Positions 8,149-17,187 are shown, numbered from the stretch's first letter. The stretch: 64,000 bases of DNA from Streptomyces canus (GCF_001514145.1 NZ_KQ948657.1:902323-966322); one strand, 5' to 3'. Made by a program: numbers and translations. Notes: generated by a model not told the origin, from the letters alone.

Positions 8149-9493
8149 GTTCCCGGGCACCGGTCCCTGTGATGCCGGAACCCGTGCCGGGAAGCAGCAC
8201 ACCCGGGCCGTAGTAGTCGCTCGACACCAGCAGGTCCTTGTCGCCGTCGCGGTCGATGTCGCGCAGGCGGACGAGGGAGCCGAAGCTCTCGTACTCGATG
8301 GGGTTTCCGGGGACGCCCGCCGTCGCACGCGTGAACCACTGGGAGTTCTTGCCGGTCAGGCCGGACTTTCCGCCGCGCAGGACGTGGACGCCGCCCGCGT
8401 CCTCCATCGAGCCGACCTTCTCGGAATACACACCGACCGCCAGGTCCGCGTAGCCGTCGCCGTTGGTGTCCCCGGCGGAGAGGTCGGAGCCGAAGTAGTC
8501 GCGCGTCGTAGCGGCCGTGGCAACGCCCGCGGTGGACTGCGTGAGCCGGTACTTCGTCGTCGGACCGGTGCTGCCGCCGCGCCAGACGACCACCGAGCCC
8601 GCCTTGTTGTTGTATCGGGTGTCGCTGACCGCGAGGTCGCCGTAGCCGTCCTTGTCGAAGTCGGCGACGACACCGGTGGGGCTGTAGTCGGGGGTCGAGC
8701 CGTTGACGACGGTGACCTTGCCGGGCTTGATGGTGGAGCCGCCCCGCAGGAACCACGCGTCCTGGGTCATCTTGTCGCTGTGGTAGCCCTGGCCCAGGAG
8801 ATAGAGATCGGTCGCCTTGTCCTTGGTGACCTTGCCGGCGACCATGCCCGTGGGTTCGAGAATGTCGTCGCGGGTGTGCTTGGTGACCTTGCCCGTCGTA
8901 CCGGACTTGGCGAAGCCGCCGCGGTAGATGTAGACGGAGTCGATGGCGTTGGCGATGGCCAGGTCGGCCTTGCCGTCGCCGTTGAAGTCACCGGTCTCTA
9001 TCTCCTTCCCGAAGCCCTGGTCGGAGCGGGCGGTGACCTTGAGGCGGGTGGCGTCGGTACCGGTGAGGCCGGTCTTCCTGCCCCACAGGATGGTGACCGC
9101 GCCGGAGCCCGCCTTGCCGCTCACCTTCTCGGTGAAGTCGGCGACGGCGAGGTCGGCGTAGCCGTCGCGGTTGAGGTCGGCGGTGGCGATGTCCTCGCCG
9201 AACGCGTCCCCGTAGCCGCCCGCGTCACCGACGGTTCCCGGGATACCCGCGCTGGACTGCGTGAACGTCTTCGTGGCGGTGCCGGTGCCGGTGGCCGTCC
9301 CGTAGGTCACGGCGACCTCGCCGCCGAGGCCGGCGACGGCGTAGTCGCGGTAGCCGTCGCCGTTGAAGTCGTCGGCGTACTTCGCCGGGGTGGCCGCGCT
9401 CGCGGTGCTCACGGAGAGGGTGAGCAGTCCGCCGGTCAGGGACACGGCCGTGGCCGTGGCCAGTGCCAGGCGGAAGGTGCTTCGGGTGAACAT
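8120..9493 (-). CDS. Secreted FG-GAP repeat protein
   Basis: 457 residues from the ATG with AGGAG about 5 bases upstream; the longer open frame lacks a ribosome site. A Sec signal peptide (MFTRSTFRLALATATAVSL, then cleavage around TASAATPA) is followed by repeats of about 60 residues, each with a calcium-binding D-x-N/D-x-D-G motif: DFNGDGYRDYAVAG, DLNRDGYADLAVAD, DFNGDGKADLAIAN, DFDKDGYGDLAVSD, DTNGDGYADLAVGV and DIDRDGDKDLLVSS. This is the integrin-alpha-like seven-bladed beta-propeller (FG-GAP/VCBS type). Such Streptomyces proteins are abundant and exported; their ligands are mostly unknown. It is divergent from the PNGase A-like gene, about 157 bases apart, so a shared carbohydrate or glycoprotein role is possible but unproven. 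Confidence 0.88.
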   Translation of the reverse strand: MFTRSTFRLALATATAVSLTGGLLTLSVSTASAATPAKYADDFNGDGYRDYAVAGLGGEVAVTYGTATGTGTATKTFTQSSAGIPGTVGDAGGYGDAFGEDIATADLNRDGYADLAVADFTEKVSGKAGSGAVTILWGRKTGLTGTDATRLKVTARSDQGFGKEIETGDFNGDGKADLAIANAIDSVYIYRGGFAKSGTTGKVTKHTRDDILEPTGMVAGKVTKDKATDLYLLGQGYHSDKMTQDAWFLRGGSTIKPGKVTVVNGSTPDYSPTGVVADFDKDGYGDLAVSDTRYNNKAGSVVVWRGGSTGPTTKYRLTQSTAGVATAATTRDYFGSDLSAGDTNGDGYADLAVGVYSEKVGSMEDAGGVHVLRGGKSGLTGKNSQWFTRATAGVPGNPIEYESFGSLVRLRDIDRDGDKDLLVSSDYYGPGVLLPGTGSGITGTGARELNVVAAFPQ

Positions 9494-9650
9494 GAGTCTC
9501 CTGCGGTGATCATGAGTCTGGCGAGGAGAAGACTCACGGCGCCGGGGCATGGTTGTAGGACGGACGCCGGTCAGCGAAAGGACCGGGATTGGTCAAGACC
9601 TCTCCAAGTCCCCTTGGCCGCGGCCGGAATCCGTGTGTTCACTGCGCCCT

Positions 9651-11252
9651 ATGAGACCCATGAGATCCCCGATACGTCCGGCCAGGGCGGCGGCCACGCT
9701 GACCGGCGCACTCGCCGCTCTCGCCCTGTCGCTGGGCACGGCGTCCGCCACCACGGTCCCCGTCGAGTTCGGCACCGACTACCACGACCCCGTCACCGCC
9801 GCCCCGCCGATCAGCACCCCGCACACCAAGGCGTGTTCGGTCACGGTCGCGCAGGCGCAGTTCAAGGACTTCACGCCGTACACGGGGACGTACACACCGC
9901 CGACCGGCTGCGGGACCCCGGGGCGGTGGTCGAAGGTCGTGCTGCGGATGGACGGGAACGTGAAGGGGCGGCAGTACGACCGGCTGGGATACCTCGACAT
10001 CGGTGGGGTGCAGGTGTTCCGGACGTCCACTCCGGAGCCCTCGCAGGACGGGATCAACTGGTCCGTCCAGAAGGACGTCACCGAGTACGAGAAGACGCTG
10101 AGCAGCGCGCAGTCCGTCGACATGCTCATCGGCAACGTTGTCAACGACACCTACACGGGCGTGCTCGACGTCAAGGTGACGCTCACCTTCTACGCCCCCG
10201 GGCCCGGTCACGCCTCGTCCGCCCCGGACCAGGTCATCCCGCTCAGCGATCAGGACAGCGTCACCACCGGCGCCTCCCTCACCGTCCCGCGCAACTCCGA
10301 GCGCGTCCTCGCCGAGGTGTACGCGACCGGATCGGGCGGCGGCTGCGAGGAGTTCTGGTACTCGGCGACCACGCCCTCCGCGTCGTACTCCTGCCGGGGC
10401 GGGGACGACGGGCCCTACCGCGAAGTTCAGGTGAGCGTGGACGGGAAGGTCGCCGGGATCGCGTCGCCGTACCCGAACGTGTGGACCGGCGGCTGGTCGC
10501 CCTATCTGTGGTCGGTGATTCCGTCCCCGACCGCTTTCGACGTACGTCCGCTGACCTTCGACCTGACCCCGTTCGCGGGCCTCCTCAATGATGGCAAGGC
10601 GCACACCGTGGACGTCCAGGTGGTCGGAGTGCCGGCCGGGCAGACCGGGTGGAGCGCGCCGACCAACGTCCTGGTGTGGCAGGACGCCCACAAGTCGGTG
10701 GTGACGGGGGCCGTGACGTCGTACAAGAAGGACGCTCCCGCGGTGGGCAACACCTTCACCGACGGCTCGCTGCGGCATCTCGTGACCTCGGGCAAGGACC
10801 ATCTGAAGGTCAGCGGGTATCTGAACACCTCCCACGGCCGGGTCAGCACGACAGTCGAGCGGACCCTGACCACGGCGATCGACCACCAGTGGACGCCCGA
10901 CGAGAACACGGACGACCAGACCGGCACGTGGACCGACCACCAACTCGTCACGTCCAACGGCCACTTGTCCCGCACCGACCGCACCTACACCATCGACGGC
11001 CGCGCCACCATCGACAGCGCGAACCGGCTGCGGGTCCTCATGTCCGTGGGCGACCACGCCCGTTCGGGCGCCACCCGCATCGACGACACCTACCAGGGCG
11101 ACGCCACCTTCACCCTCGGCGTGGCCCGCGAGGACCGGCACGCGGTCGCCACCACGAGCGAGCGGTACCGGCTCCGCGCGCCCGGCACCTGCTACGACCA
11201 CACGCTCGCGACGGAGCAGGGGGTGCTGACGAAGGACGTACGGGGCTGCTGA
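9651..11252 (+). CDS. Secreted peptide-N4-(N-acetyl-beta-glucosaminyl)asparagine amidase A-like protein
   Basis: About 533 residues. The start is uncertain: ATG 9651 or 9660 both precede a signal peptide (SPIRPARAAATLTGALAALA, cleavage near ASATTVP) and neither has a strong Shine-Dalgarno. The mature N-terminus matches the PNGase A family: VEFGTDYHDPVTAAPP, FKDFTPYTGTYTPP, KVVLRMDGNVKGRQYDRLGY and GGVQVFRTSTPEP, followed by VTEYEKTL and VDMLIGNVV. Family members release N-glycans from glycopeptides by hydrolysing the Asn side-chain amide bond. The second half (from about residue 200: EEFWYSAT, GKVAGIASPYPNVWTGG, LVWQDAHKSVVTG) also follows the family. Export suggests a role in scavenging host or plant glycoprotein. 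A long terminator-like hairpin spans its stop codon. Confidence 0.82.
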   Translation: MRPMRSPIRPARAAATLTGALAALALSLGTASATTVPVEFGTDYHDPVTAAPPISTPHTKACSVTVAQAQFKDFTPYTGTYTPPTGCGTPGRWSKVVLRMDGNVKGRQYDRLGYLDIGGVQVFRTSTPEPSQDGINWSVQKDVTEYEKTLSSAQSVDMLIGNVVNDTYTGVLDVKVTLTFYAPGPGHASSAPDQVIPLSDQDSVTTGASLTVPRNSERVLAEVYATGSGGGCEEFWYSATTPSASYSCRGGDDGPYREVQVSVDGKVAGIASPYPNVWTGGWSPYLWSVIPSPTAFDVRPLTFDLTPFAGLLNDGKAHTVDVQVVGVPAGQTGWSAPTNVLVWQDAHKSVVTGAVTSYKKDAPAVGNTFTDGSLRHLVTSGKDHLKVSGYLNTSHGRVSTTVERTLTTAIDHQWTPDENTDDQTGTWTDHQLVTSNGHLSRTDRTYTIDGRATIDSANRLRVLMSVGDHARSGATRIDDTYQGDATFTLGVAREDRHAVATTSERYRLRAPGTCYDHTLATEQGVLTKDVRGC

Positions 11253-11277
11253 GGAGAACCGGCAGCCGCGTACGTCC
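11234..11277. terminator. Long hairpin between convergent genes, probable bidirectional terminator
   Basis: Two 16-base arms pair with one mismatch: left arm 11234-11249 (GGACGTACG G GGCTGC) and right arm 11262-11277 (GCAGCC G CGTACGTCC), with a 12-base loop. The hairpin covers the stop codon of the PNGase A-like gene and lies 20 bases from the stop of the convergent MFS gene. No T-tract follows, which is common for actinobacterial terminators. Confidence 0.7.
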
Positions 11278-11297
11278 CTCCACGTCTCCCTGCGCTC

Positions 11298-13598
11298 CTA
11301 CGCCTCCTTGTGGCTCAGCCTGAGGTCGACCCCGTCCTGGCTGCCGTTCACGGTGACCTGGGTGGCCACCGGCGGGTACCCGCTCGCGATCACCGTGTAC
11401 TGCTCGCTCGCGAGGTCGGTGAAGGCGTAGCCGCCGTCGACGCTCGTGGTGCGCGTCCCGACGACGTTGCCCGCGGCGTCGATCAGGGTGACCCGGGCGT
11501 CGTCCAGGGCACGTCCGTCCGGGGTGTGGACCGTGCCCCGCAGGGTCGCCGCGGCCGTCAGCTCGATGTCGAGGCGGGCGGTCTCGGCGGAGACGGTCGC
11601 GGGTACGGCCACCGGGCGGTGGCCGGGTGCGCTGACGCTCAGCGTGTAGTCGCCGGGCAGCAGGTCACCGAGCCGGTAACCGCCGTCCGTCCCGGCGGTG
11701 ACGGAGGCCGTCACGTCACCGCGCTGGTCGGTGGCCACCACCAGCGCACCGGACAGGGGCTCGCCGTTCACGCCGCGCACCGTACCGGCCAGGCCGCCGG
11801 GGCTGGGCAGGATCACGAGGTCGTGGGAGACGGGCGCGCCGTTCACGCTCAGGGTGACAACGTGCGGCTGGTGGCCCGGCGCCGAGCCGATGAGGACCAG
11901 GCTGCCGCGCTGGGCGGTGTCGAGGGCATACGTGCCGTCCTCGCCGGAGGTGGCGCGGGCCAGCTGGCGGCCGGAGCCGTCGAGCAGGGTGATCGCGGTG
12001 CGGGGTACGGGGGCGCCCGTGCCGTCGCGCACCTGTCCGCGGATGACGGGCGCCGCCGTGTCCACGGCGGGAGCGGTGACCGTGGGGGCGGTGGGCGTGG
12101 CCTCGGCCGGCGCCTCGGCCTGCTCCGCAGGGGCGGTCTCCCTCCTCTTCGCACGGAACAGCAGCGCCGTGATGATCACGCCGACGGCGAAGAAACCCGC
12201 CGACCACCAGTAGGCGACCTCGTAGCTGTGCAGCGCCGCGTTCGCCTTGACCAGCGGGTCGGACAGGTGGTCCTTGGCGTAGTTCGTGGCGGCGGTGGCG
12301 GCCAGGGTGTTCAGCAGCGCGGTGCTGATCGAACCGCCCACCTGCTGGGTGGTGTTGAGGGCGGCCGAGGCCACGCCCTGGTCGTTCGCCTGCACCCCGA
12401 GGGTGGCGTAGCTCATCGCCGCGGGCATCGACATGCCGAGCCCCGCGCCGAGCAGCAGGAGGGGCGGCAGCACGTGGGAGGCGTAACTGCTGTCGAGGCC
12501 GAGGCGGGTCAGCCAGACCATGCCGCCCGCGGCCACCAGCATGCCGAGGGGTACGACGATCTTGGGGCCGATCTTCGGGACCAGCCAGTTGGTGGACAGC
12601 TGCGCCATCACCATCAGCGCGCCCACCATGGGCAGGAAGGCCACGCCGTTCTTGACCGGTGAATAGCCCAGCGTCGACTGGAGGTAGTAGGTGAGGAAGA
12701 GGAAGACACCGAACATCCCGGCGGACGAGATGAGGATGGTCGACAGCGCGGCGGCGCGGTCGCGGTCGGCGAGGACCCGCAACGGCAGCACGGGGTGCTT
12801 CGCCCGCGCCTGCCAGAGGAAGAACGCCACCAGCAGGACCCCGCCCGCGGCGAGGAAGCCCCAGGTCATCCAGTTGTCCCAGTCGTGCGTCTCCGCGTTG
12901 GCGAAGCCGTAGACGACGCCGAACAGGCCGCCGGAGACCAGGACCACGCCGGGGATGTCCAGCCGGGGCCGTTCGGCCGGGACGGAGCGGCCGATGAAGA
13001 CGAGCGCGCCGACCAGCGCGAGCACCGCGATGACGTCGTTGACGTACAGCGTCCAGCGCCAGTCCAGGTACTCGGTGAGCAGACCGCCGAGGACCAGGCC
13101 GACGGCGGCGCCGGAACCGGCGATGGCTCCGAAGATGCCGAACGCCCTGGCGCGTTCCTTGGGTTCGGTGAACGTCGTCGTGAGCAGGGAGAGGGCCGCC
13201 GGGGCGAGCAGGGCGCCGAACAGGCCCTGCACCGCGCGCGCGACGACCAGCATGGTGAAGCCGTTCGCCGCGCCGCCGACCGCGGAGGCGGCGGCGAAGC
13301 CGACAATGCCGATGATGAAGGTCGTCTTGCGGCCGAAGAGGTCGGCGAGGCGGCCGCCGAGCAGCAGCAGGCTTCCGAAGGCGAGGGAGTAGGCGGTGAC
13401 GATCCACTGCCGGCCGTTGTTGTCGAAGCCCAGGTCCTGCTGCGCGGACGGCAGCGCGATGTTCACGATCGTGGCGTCGAGCACGACCATGAGCTGGGCG
13501 AGGCCGATCACGGCCAGTGCCCACCATCGGTGTTTCGACGGGGCCTGGGACTGGCCGGACGGCACGACCTGGGCGGTGGCTGCCGGAATGGCTTCCAC
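11298..13598 (-). CDS. DHA2-family MFS drug exporter fused to carboxypeptidase-regulatory-like repeats
   Basis: 766 residues from the GTG with GGGGAG about 9 bases upstream. Residues about 20-490 form the membrane part of an EmrB/QacA-type (DHA2, 14-segment) proton antiporter: LMVVLDATIVNIALP (motif C1), GGRLADLFGRKTTF (motif A), RAVQGLFGALLAPAALSLL and GAIAGSGAAVGLVLGGLL (motif C). An Ala/Pro/Thr/Glu linker follows to about 515, then three repeats of about 75-80 residues with the CarboxypepD_reg pattern: VIRGQVRDGTGAPVP, LAGTVRGVNGEPLSGA and LRGTVHTPDGRALDDA, each followed by G-x-Y-x-L/F and a G-D-Y/E-Q-Y-T turn. These would be Ig-like beta-sandwiches, probably extracytoplasmic. No regulator gene is adjacent, but a 19-bp imperfect palindrome lies in the promoter. 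Confidence 0.88.
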   Translation of the reverse strand: MEAIPAATAQVVPSGQSQAPSKHRWWALAVIGLAQLMVVLDATIVNIALPSAQQDLGFDNNGRQWIVTAYSLAFGSLLLLGGRLADLFGRKTTFIIGIVGFAAASAVGGAANGFTMLVVARAVQGLFGALLAPAALSLLTTTFTEPKERARAFGIFGAIAGSGAAVGLVLGGLLTEYLDWRWTLYVNDVIAVLALVGALVFIGRSVPAERPRLDIPGVVLVSGGLFGVVYGFANAETHDWDNWMTWGFLAAGGVLLVAFFLWQARAKHPVLPLRVLADRDRAAALSTILISSAGMFGVFLFLTYYLQSTLGYSPVKNGVAFLPMVGALMVMAQLSTNWLVPKIGPKIVVPLGMLVAAGGMVWLTRLGLDSSYASHVLPPLLLLGAGLGMSMPAAMSYATLGVQANDQGVASAALNTTQQVGGSISTALLNTLAATAATNYAKDHLSDPLVKANAALHSYEVAYWWSAGFFAVGVIITALLFRAKRRETAPAEQAEAPAEATPTAPTVTAPAVDTAAPVIRGQVRDGTGAPVPRTAITLLDGSGRQLARATSGEDGTYALDTAQRGSLVLIGSAPGHQPHVVTLSVNGAPVSHDLVILPSPGGLAGTVRGVNGEPLSGALVVATDQRGDVTASVTAGTDGGYRLGDLLPGDYTLSVSAPGHRPVAVPATVSAETARLDIELTAAATLRGTVHTPDGRALDDARVTLIDAAGNVVGTRTTSVDGGYAFTDLASEQYTVIASGYPPVATQVTVNGSQDGVDLRLSHKEA

Positions 13599-13646
13599 GA
13601 TGGTGCTCCCCTCATGGGGCTCGGATTGCTCGGACCACCCACATCG

Positions 13647-13665
13647 GTCCGAAACCGTTTCGTAC
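13647..13665. promoter_or_regulatory. 19-bp operator-like palindrome upstream of the MFS gene
   Basis: Arms GTCCGAAAC and GTTTCGTAC around a central C; eight of nine positions pair. The core CGAAAC-C-GTTTCG is perfect. It lies about 50 bases before the GTG start of the exporter, where TetR-type repressors usually bind. A perfect ACCTAGGT (13671-13678) sits just beyond it. The regulator is not encoded next to it. Confidence 0.55.
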
Positions 13666-13732
13666 ACCTAACCTAGGTCACACTTGCAGCGAACCGCAAA
13701 CGTCTTCATGAGGTCTCCACCCCCCACGGCGC

Positions 13733-15649
13733 TCAGCGCTCGTACAGCCCCTCGATCGCCCCCGCGAAGTCCCGCATGACCGCTTCCCGGCGCAGTTTCA
13801 TCGACGGGGTCAGATGGCCCGCCGCCTCGGTGAGGTCGGTCGGCAGGACGGTGAAGCGGCGGATGGACTCGGGGCGGGAGACCATCTTGTTCGCCTCGTC
13901 CACCGCGCGTTGCAGGACCGCCCTCAACTCCTCGTCGTTGATGAGGAGTTCGGCGGGAACAGGGTGTTTGCCGTTCATCTGGCGCCAGTGGTTGACGCCG
14001 TCCATGTCCAGGCTGATCAGGGCCGAGATGTAGGGGCGGCGGTCACCGAGGACCATGCACTGCGAGATCAGGGGGTGCGAGCGGAGCCAGTTCTCCAGCG
14101 GGGCCGGGGCGACGTTCTTGCCGCCGGCCGTGATCAGGATCTCCTTCTTGCGGCCCGTGATCGTCAGATAGCCCTCGTCGTCCAGCTGTCCGATGTCGCC
14201 GGTCGGGAACCAGCCGTCGGCCGAGGCGGGGGCCACCCCCTCGCCGTACGGGTCCCAGTAACCCCGGAACACCTGACCGCCGTTCAGCAGGATCTCACCG
14301 TCCGCCGCGATGCGGACCCGGGTGCCCGGGATGGGCCAGCCTACCGTGCCCAGGCGGGGCTTCAGGGGAGGGGTGCAGGTCGCGGCCCCGGTCGACTCCG
14401 TCAGGCCGTAGCCCTCGTAGATCTCCATGCCCGCGCCCGCGTAGAACGCGGCGAGCCGGCGGCCGAGCGGGGAGCCGCCGGAGATGATGTGCCGGATCCT
14501 GCCGCCCATGGCGTTGCGGATACGGCGGTACACGAGCGGGTCGTAGAAGGTGCGGGCGGCTCTGAGGGCCGCGCCCGGGCCGGAGCCGGTGCCCGCGTGA
14601 CGGGTCTCCATCGCCTCGCCGTAGCGGACGGCGACGTTGGTCGCGCGGTCGAAGACCGTCACCCGGCCGCCGCTCTCCGCCTTGGCGCGGGCGTTGTTGA
14701 AGACCTTCTCCAGCATGTAGGGGATCACGAGGAGGAAGGTCGGCTTGAAGCTGCTCAGGTCGGCCAGCAGGTCCTCGGCCTGGAGACTCGGCGCGTGGCC
14801 GAGGCGGACGCGGGCGCGGACGCAGGCGATGGCCACCATGCGGCCGAAGACGTGCGAGATGGGCAGGAAGAGGAGGGTCGCCAGGTCCGCCTCGTCCGAC
14901 TTCGACTTGAAGACCGGGTAGAGGAGCTCGATCGCGTTGTCGACCTCGGCGAGGAAGTTGCCGTGGCTGAGCACACAGCCCTTGGGGCGGCCGGTGGTGC
15001 CGGAGGTGTAGACGACGGTGGCGACCGTGCCCGGGCCCAGCATGCCGCGCCGTACGCCGATCTCCTGGTCGGGGACGGCCTGGCCGAGCTCCCCCAGGCG
15101 CTCCACATGGCCCTTCTCCATGATCCACATGTGCCGCAGGTCGGGAAGGCGGCTGAGCTCGGGACCGAGGGCGGCGGCCTGGCCGGCCGTCTCCGTCACC
15201 AGGGCGACCGCGCCGGAGTCCTGGAGGATGAAACGGGTCTGGAAGACGGAGGACGTGGGGTAGATGGGGACCGTCACCAGGCCCGCGGCCCAGGCGGCGA
15301 AGTCGAGGAGCGTCCACTCGTACGTCGTGCGCGCCATGATCGCGACCCGGTCGCCCGGCATCAGGCCCTCCGAGATCAGGCCCTTCGCCACGGCCAGCAC
15401 CTGCCGCGCGAACTCCGCCGCCGTCAGATCGACCCAGCGGCCGTCCTCCGTACGGCGGCTCATCACCCGCTGCTCCGGCGCCGCCTCGGCGTTGTCGAAG
15501 GGCAGGTCGGCGAGCGAGCCATGCGTCAGCGGCGGGACCAGCGGCGGCACCGACACCTCGCGGACCTCACCGTCCAGCCGCACGATCTCGGGTTCCACGA
15601 GCACGGGTGCGCCGTCGTAGTCGTGACCGGACACGTACGAGAGGGACAT
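13733..15649 (-). CDS. Long-chain fatty acid-CoA ligase (AMP-forming)
   Basis: 638 residues from the ATG with AGGAG 5 bases upstream; 25 extra codons upstream in the open frame look untranslated. It activates fatty acids with ATP and CoA. Adenylate-forming motifs are present in order: VVYTSGTTGRPKGC (phosphate loop), LPISHVFGRM, YEGYGLTES, WFPTGDIGQLDDEGYLTITGR split around the catalytic Asp and Arg, and KKEILITAGGKNVAP. The length of about 600-640 is usual for FadD15-like actinobacterial acyl-CoA synthetases. It lies 3' of the thiolase on the same strand but 221 bases away, with its own palindrome (15756-15773), so it is probably separately promoted. Confidence 0.92.
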   Translation of the reverse strand: MSLSYVSGHDYDGAPVLVEPEIVRLDGEVREVSVPPLVPPLTHGSLADLPFDNAEAAPEQRVMSRRTEDGRWVDLTAAEFARQVLAVAKGLISEGLMPGDRVAIMARTTYEWTLLDFAAWAAGLVTVPIYPTSSVFQTRFILQDSGAVALVTETAGQAAALGPELSRLPDLRHMWIMEKGHVERLGELGQAVPDQEIGVRRGMLGPGTVATVVYTSGTTGRPKGCVLSHGNFLAEVDNAIELLYPVFKSKSDEADLATLLFLPISHVFGRMVAIACVRARVRLGHAPSLQAEDLLADLSSFKPTFLLVIPYMLEKVFNNARAKAESGGRVTVFDRATNVAVRYGEAMETRHAGTGSGPGAALRAARTFYDPLVYRRIRNAMGGRIRHIISGGSPLGRRLAAFYAGAGMEIYEGYGLTESTGAATCTPPLKPRLGTVGWPIPGTRVRIAADGEILLNGGQVFRGYWDPYGEGVAPASADGWFPTGDIGQLDDEGYLTITGRKKEILITAGGKNVAPAPLENWLRSHPLISQCMVLGDRRPYISALISLDMDGVNHWRQMNGKHPVPAELLINDEELRAVLQRAVDEANKMVSRPESIRRFTVLPTDLTEAAGHLTPSMKLRREAVMRDFAGAIEGLYER

Positions 15650-15755
15650 GGTCAGCTCCTGGGACGTGCAGCTCGGTAGCGTTCCGCTGCATGAGGTACG
15701 CAGGGGACGTACCGGGGCGTTCACCCGCGAGTGCGCCTGGAAGGGTTACCTGGGG

Positions 15756-15773
15756 TTAGGACGGTGATCCTAA
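15756..15773. promoter_or_regulatory. 18-bp palindrome in the acyl-CoA ligase promoter region
   Basis: TTAGGA-CGGTGA-TCCTAA: perfect 6-base arms with a 6-base spacer, about 107 bases upstream of the ligase ATG. It fits a repressor operator of a dimeric HTH protein. Its sequence differs from the two palindromes at the thiolase/fabG promoter, so a different regulator is likely. Confidence 0.45.
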
Positions 15774-15841
15774 GTGGCTCAAGTGGGGGGTCTGTGCGGG
15801 TTCGTTGATGGTCCGGAGCCGGGACTGTGCAACCTCGACCG

Positions 15842-15856
15842 CAAAGTGAGACTTTG
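15842..15856. terminator. Small palindrome just after the thiolase stop
   Basis: CAAAGT-GAG-ACTTTG, perfect 6-base arms with a 3-base loop, starting 15 bases beyond the thiolase stop (on the minus strand). It could be a weak terminator or an operator; it is short and has no T-tract. Confidence 0.35.
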
Positions 15857-15870
15857 TCAGCTGTCGACGC

Positions 15871-17157
15871 TTACGGACGCTCCAGAATCGCCGTCACCCC
15901 CTGCCCGCCCGCCGCGCACACGGAGATCAGGCCGCGGCCCGGGCCGTCCCGTTCGGCCAGCAGTTTCGCGAGCGTGGCGACGATCCTCGCACCGGTCGCG
16001 GCGAAGGGATGCCCGGTGGCGAGGGAGGATCCGGTGACGTTGAGGCGGGCCCGGTCCACCGGGGCCAGGCCCTGCTTCTCCCAGGCCGCGAGGGTCGCCA
16101 GGACCTGGGAGGCGAAGGCCTCGTGGATCTCGACCAGGTCGAAGTCGTCCATGCCGAGACCGGCCCGCTCCAGCATGCGGGGGACGGCGTGGGCGGGGGC
16201 CATGAGCAGCCCGTCCTCTCCCTGTACGACATCTCCTTGCACGAAGTCCACGGCCGCCGTCTCGCACGCCGTGAGGTAGGCCAGTACCTCCAGCCCGCGC
16301 GCCTCGGCCCATTCCTCCGACGCCAGCAGCACGACCGCGGCGCCGTCCGTCAGCGGGGTCGAATTCCCGGCCGTCATGGTCGGGTCGGGGTCCTTGAGCC
16401 CGAACACCGGCTTGAGTGTGGCGAGTTTGCCAGGCGTCGAGTCGGGGCGGAGGTTCTGGTCGCGGGCCAGCCCGCGGAAGGGAACCACCAACTCCTGGAA
16501 GAAGCCGCGTTCGTACGCCGCCGCCAGCCGCTGGTGACTCGTCGCGGCCAACTCGTCCTGGGCCTCCCGCGTCACGCCCCACGCGCGAGCGGTGACGGCA
16601 GCGTGCTCGCCCATGGACAGGCCGGTGCGGGGTTCGGCGTTGCGGGGGATGTCGGGGACCAGGTGGGTCGGACGGATGCGCGCGAGCGCCTTCAGGCGGG
16701 CGCCGGCCGACTTCGCGCGCCGGGCCTCCAGCAGGATGCGGCGCAGGTCGTCGTTGACGCCGAGGGGTGCGTCGCTCGCGGTGTCCGCACCGCCCGCGAT
16801 CGCGGATTCCGTCTGCCCCAGGGCGATCTTGTTGGCGGCGGCGATGACGGCCTGGAGGCCGGTCCCACAGGCCTGCTGGATGTCGTACGCCGGGGTGCGC
16901 GGGTCCAGTTTCGAGCCGAGGACCGTCTCGCGCGCGAGGTTGAAGTCGCGGCTGTGCTTGAGGACGGCACCCGCGACGAACTCCCCGACCGCGCCGGACC
17001 CTTGGAGCCCCTGGCGTTCGACGAGGGCGTCGAGGACGGCGGTGAGCATGTCCTGGTTCGAGGCGGTGGCGTACGGGCCGTCCGAGCGGGCGAAGGGGAC
17101 GCGGGCACCGGCGACGATCGCCACGCGCCGGGCGACCGGCGGCTTCAGGGGGCTCAT
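15871..17157 (-). CDS. fadA2: Acetyl-CoA C-acyltransferase (thiolase), FadA2/FadI-like
   Basis: 428 residues from the ATG with GAGGAG about 9 bases upstream; a GTG two codons earlier is also possible. It condenses or cleaves acyl-CoA/acetyl-CoA. Thiolase motifs: nucleophilic Cys in DIQQACGTGLQAV, NSTPLTDGAAVVLLAS, DLVEIHEAFASQVLATL, the His loop GSSLATGHPFAATGARI, which is the HPFAATGAR form of FadI/FadA2, and the second catalytic Cys in SVCAAGGQGV. It is divergent from fabG4-htdX, the same arrangement as Rv0243 (fadA2), Rv0242c (fabG4) and Rv0241c (htdX) in Mycobacterium tuberculosis; the symbol rests on that parallel. Two palindromes lie in the shared promoter. Confidence 0.9.
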   Translation of the reverse strand: MSPLKPPVARRVAIVAGARVPFARSDGPYATASNQDMLTAVLDALVERQGLQGSGAVGEFVAGAVLKHSRDFNLARETVLGSKLDPRTPAYDIQQACGTGLQAVIAAANKIALGQTESAIAGGADTASDAPLGVNDDLRRILLEARRAKSAGARLKALARIRPTHLVPDIPRNAEPRTGLSMGEHAAVTARAWGVTREAQDELAATSHQRLAAAYERGFFQELVVPFRGLARDQNLRPDSTPGKLATLKPVFGLKDPDPTMTAGNSTPLTDGAAVVLLASEEWAEARGLEVLAYLTACETAAVDFVQGDVVQGEDGLLMAPAHAVPRMLERAGLGMDDFDLVEIHEAFASQVLATLAAWEKQGLAPVDRARLNVTGSSLATGHPFAATGARIVATLAKLLAERDGPGRGLISVCAAGGQGVTAILERP

Positions 17158-17187
17158 TTCCACCAGCTCCTCACCTCGGACATAGCC

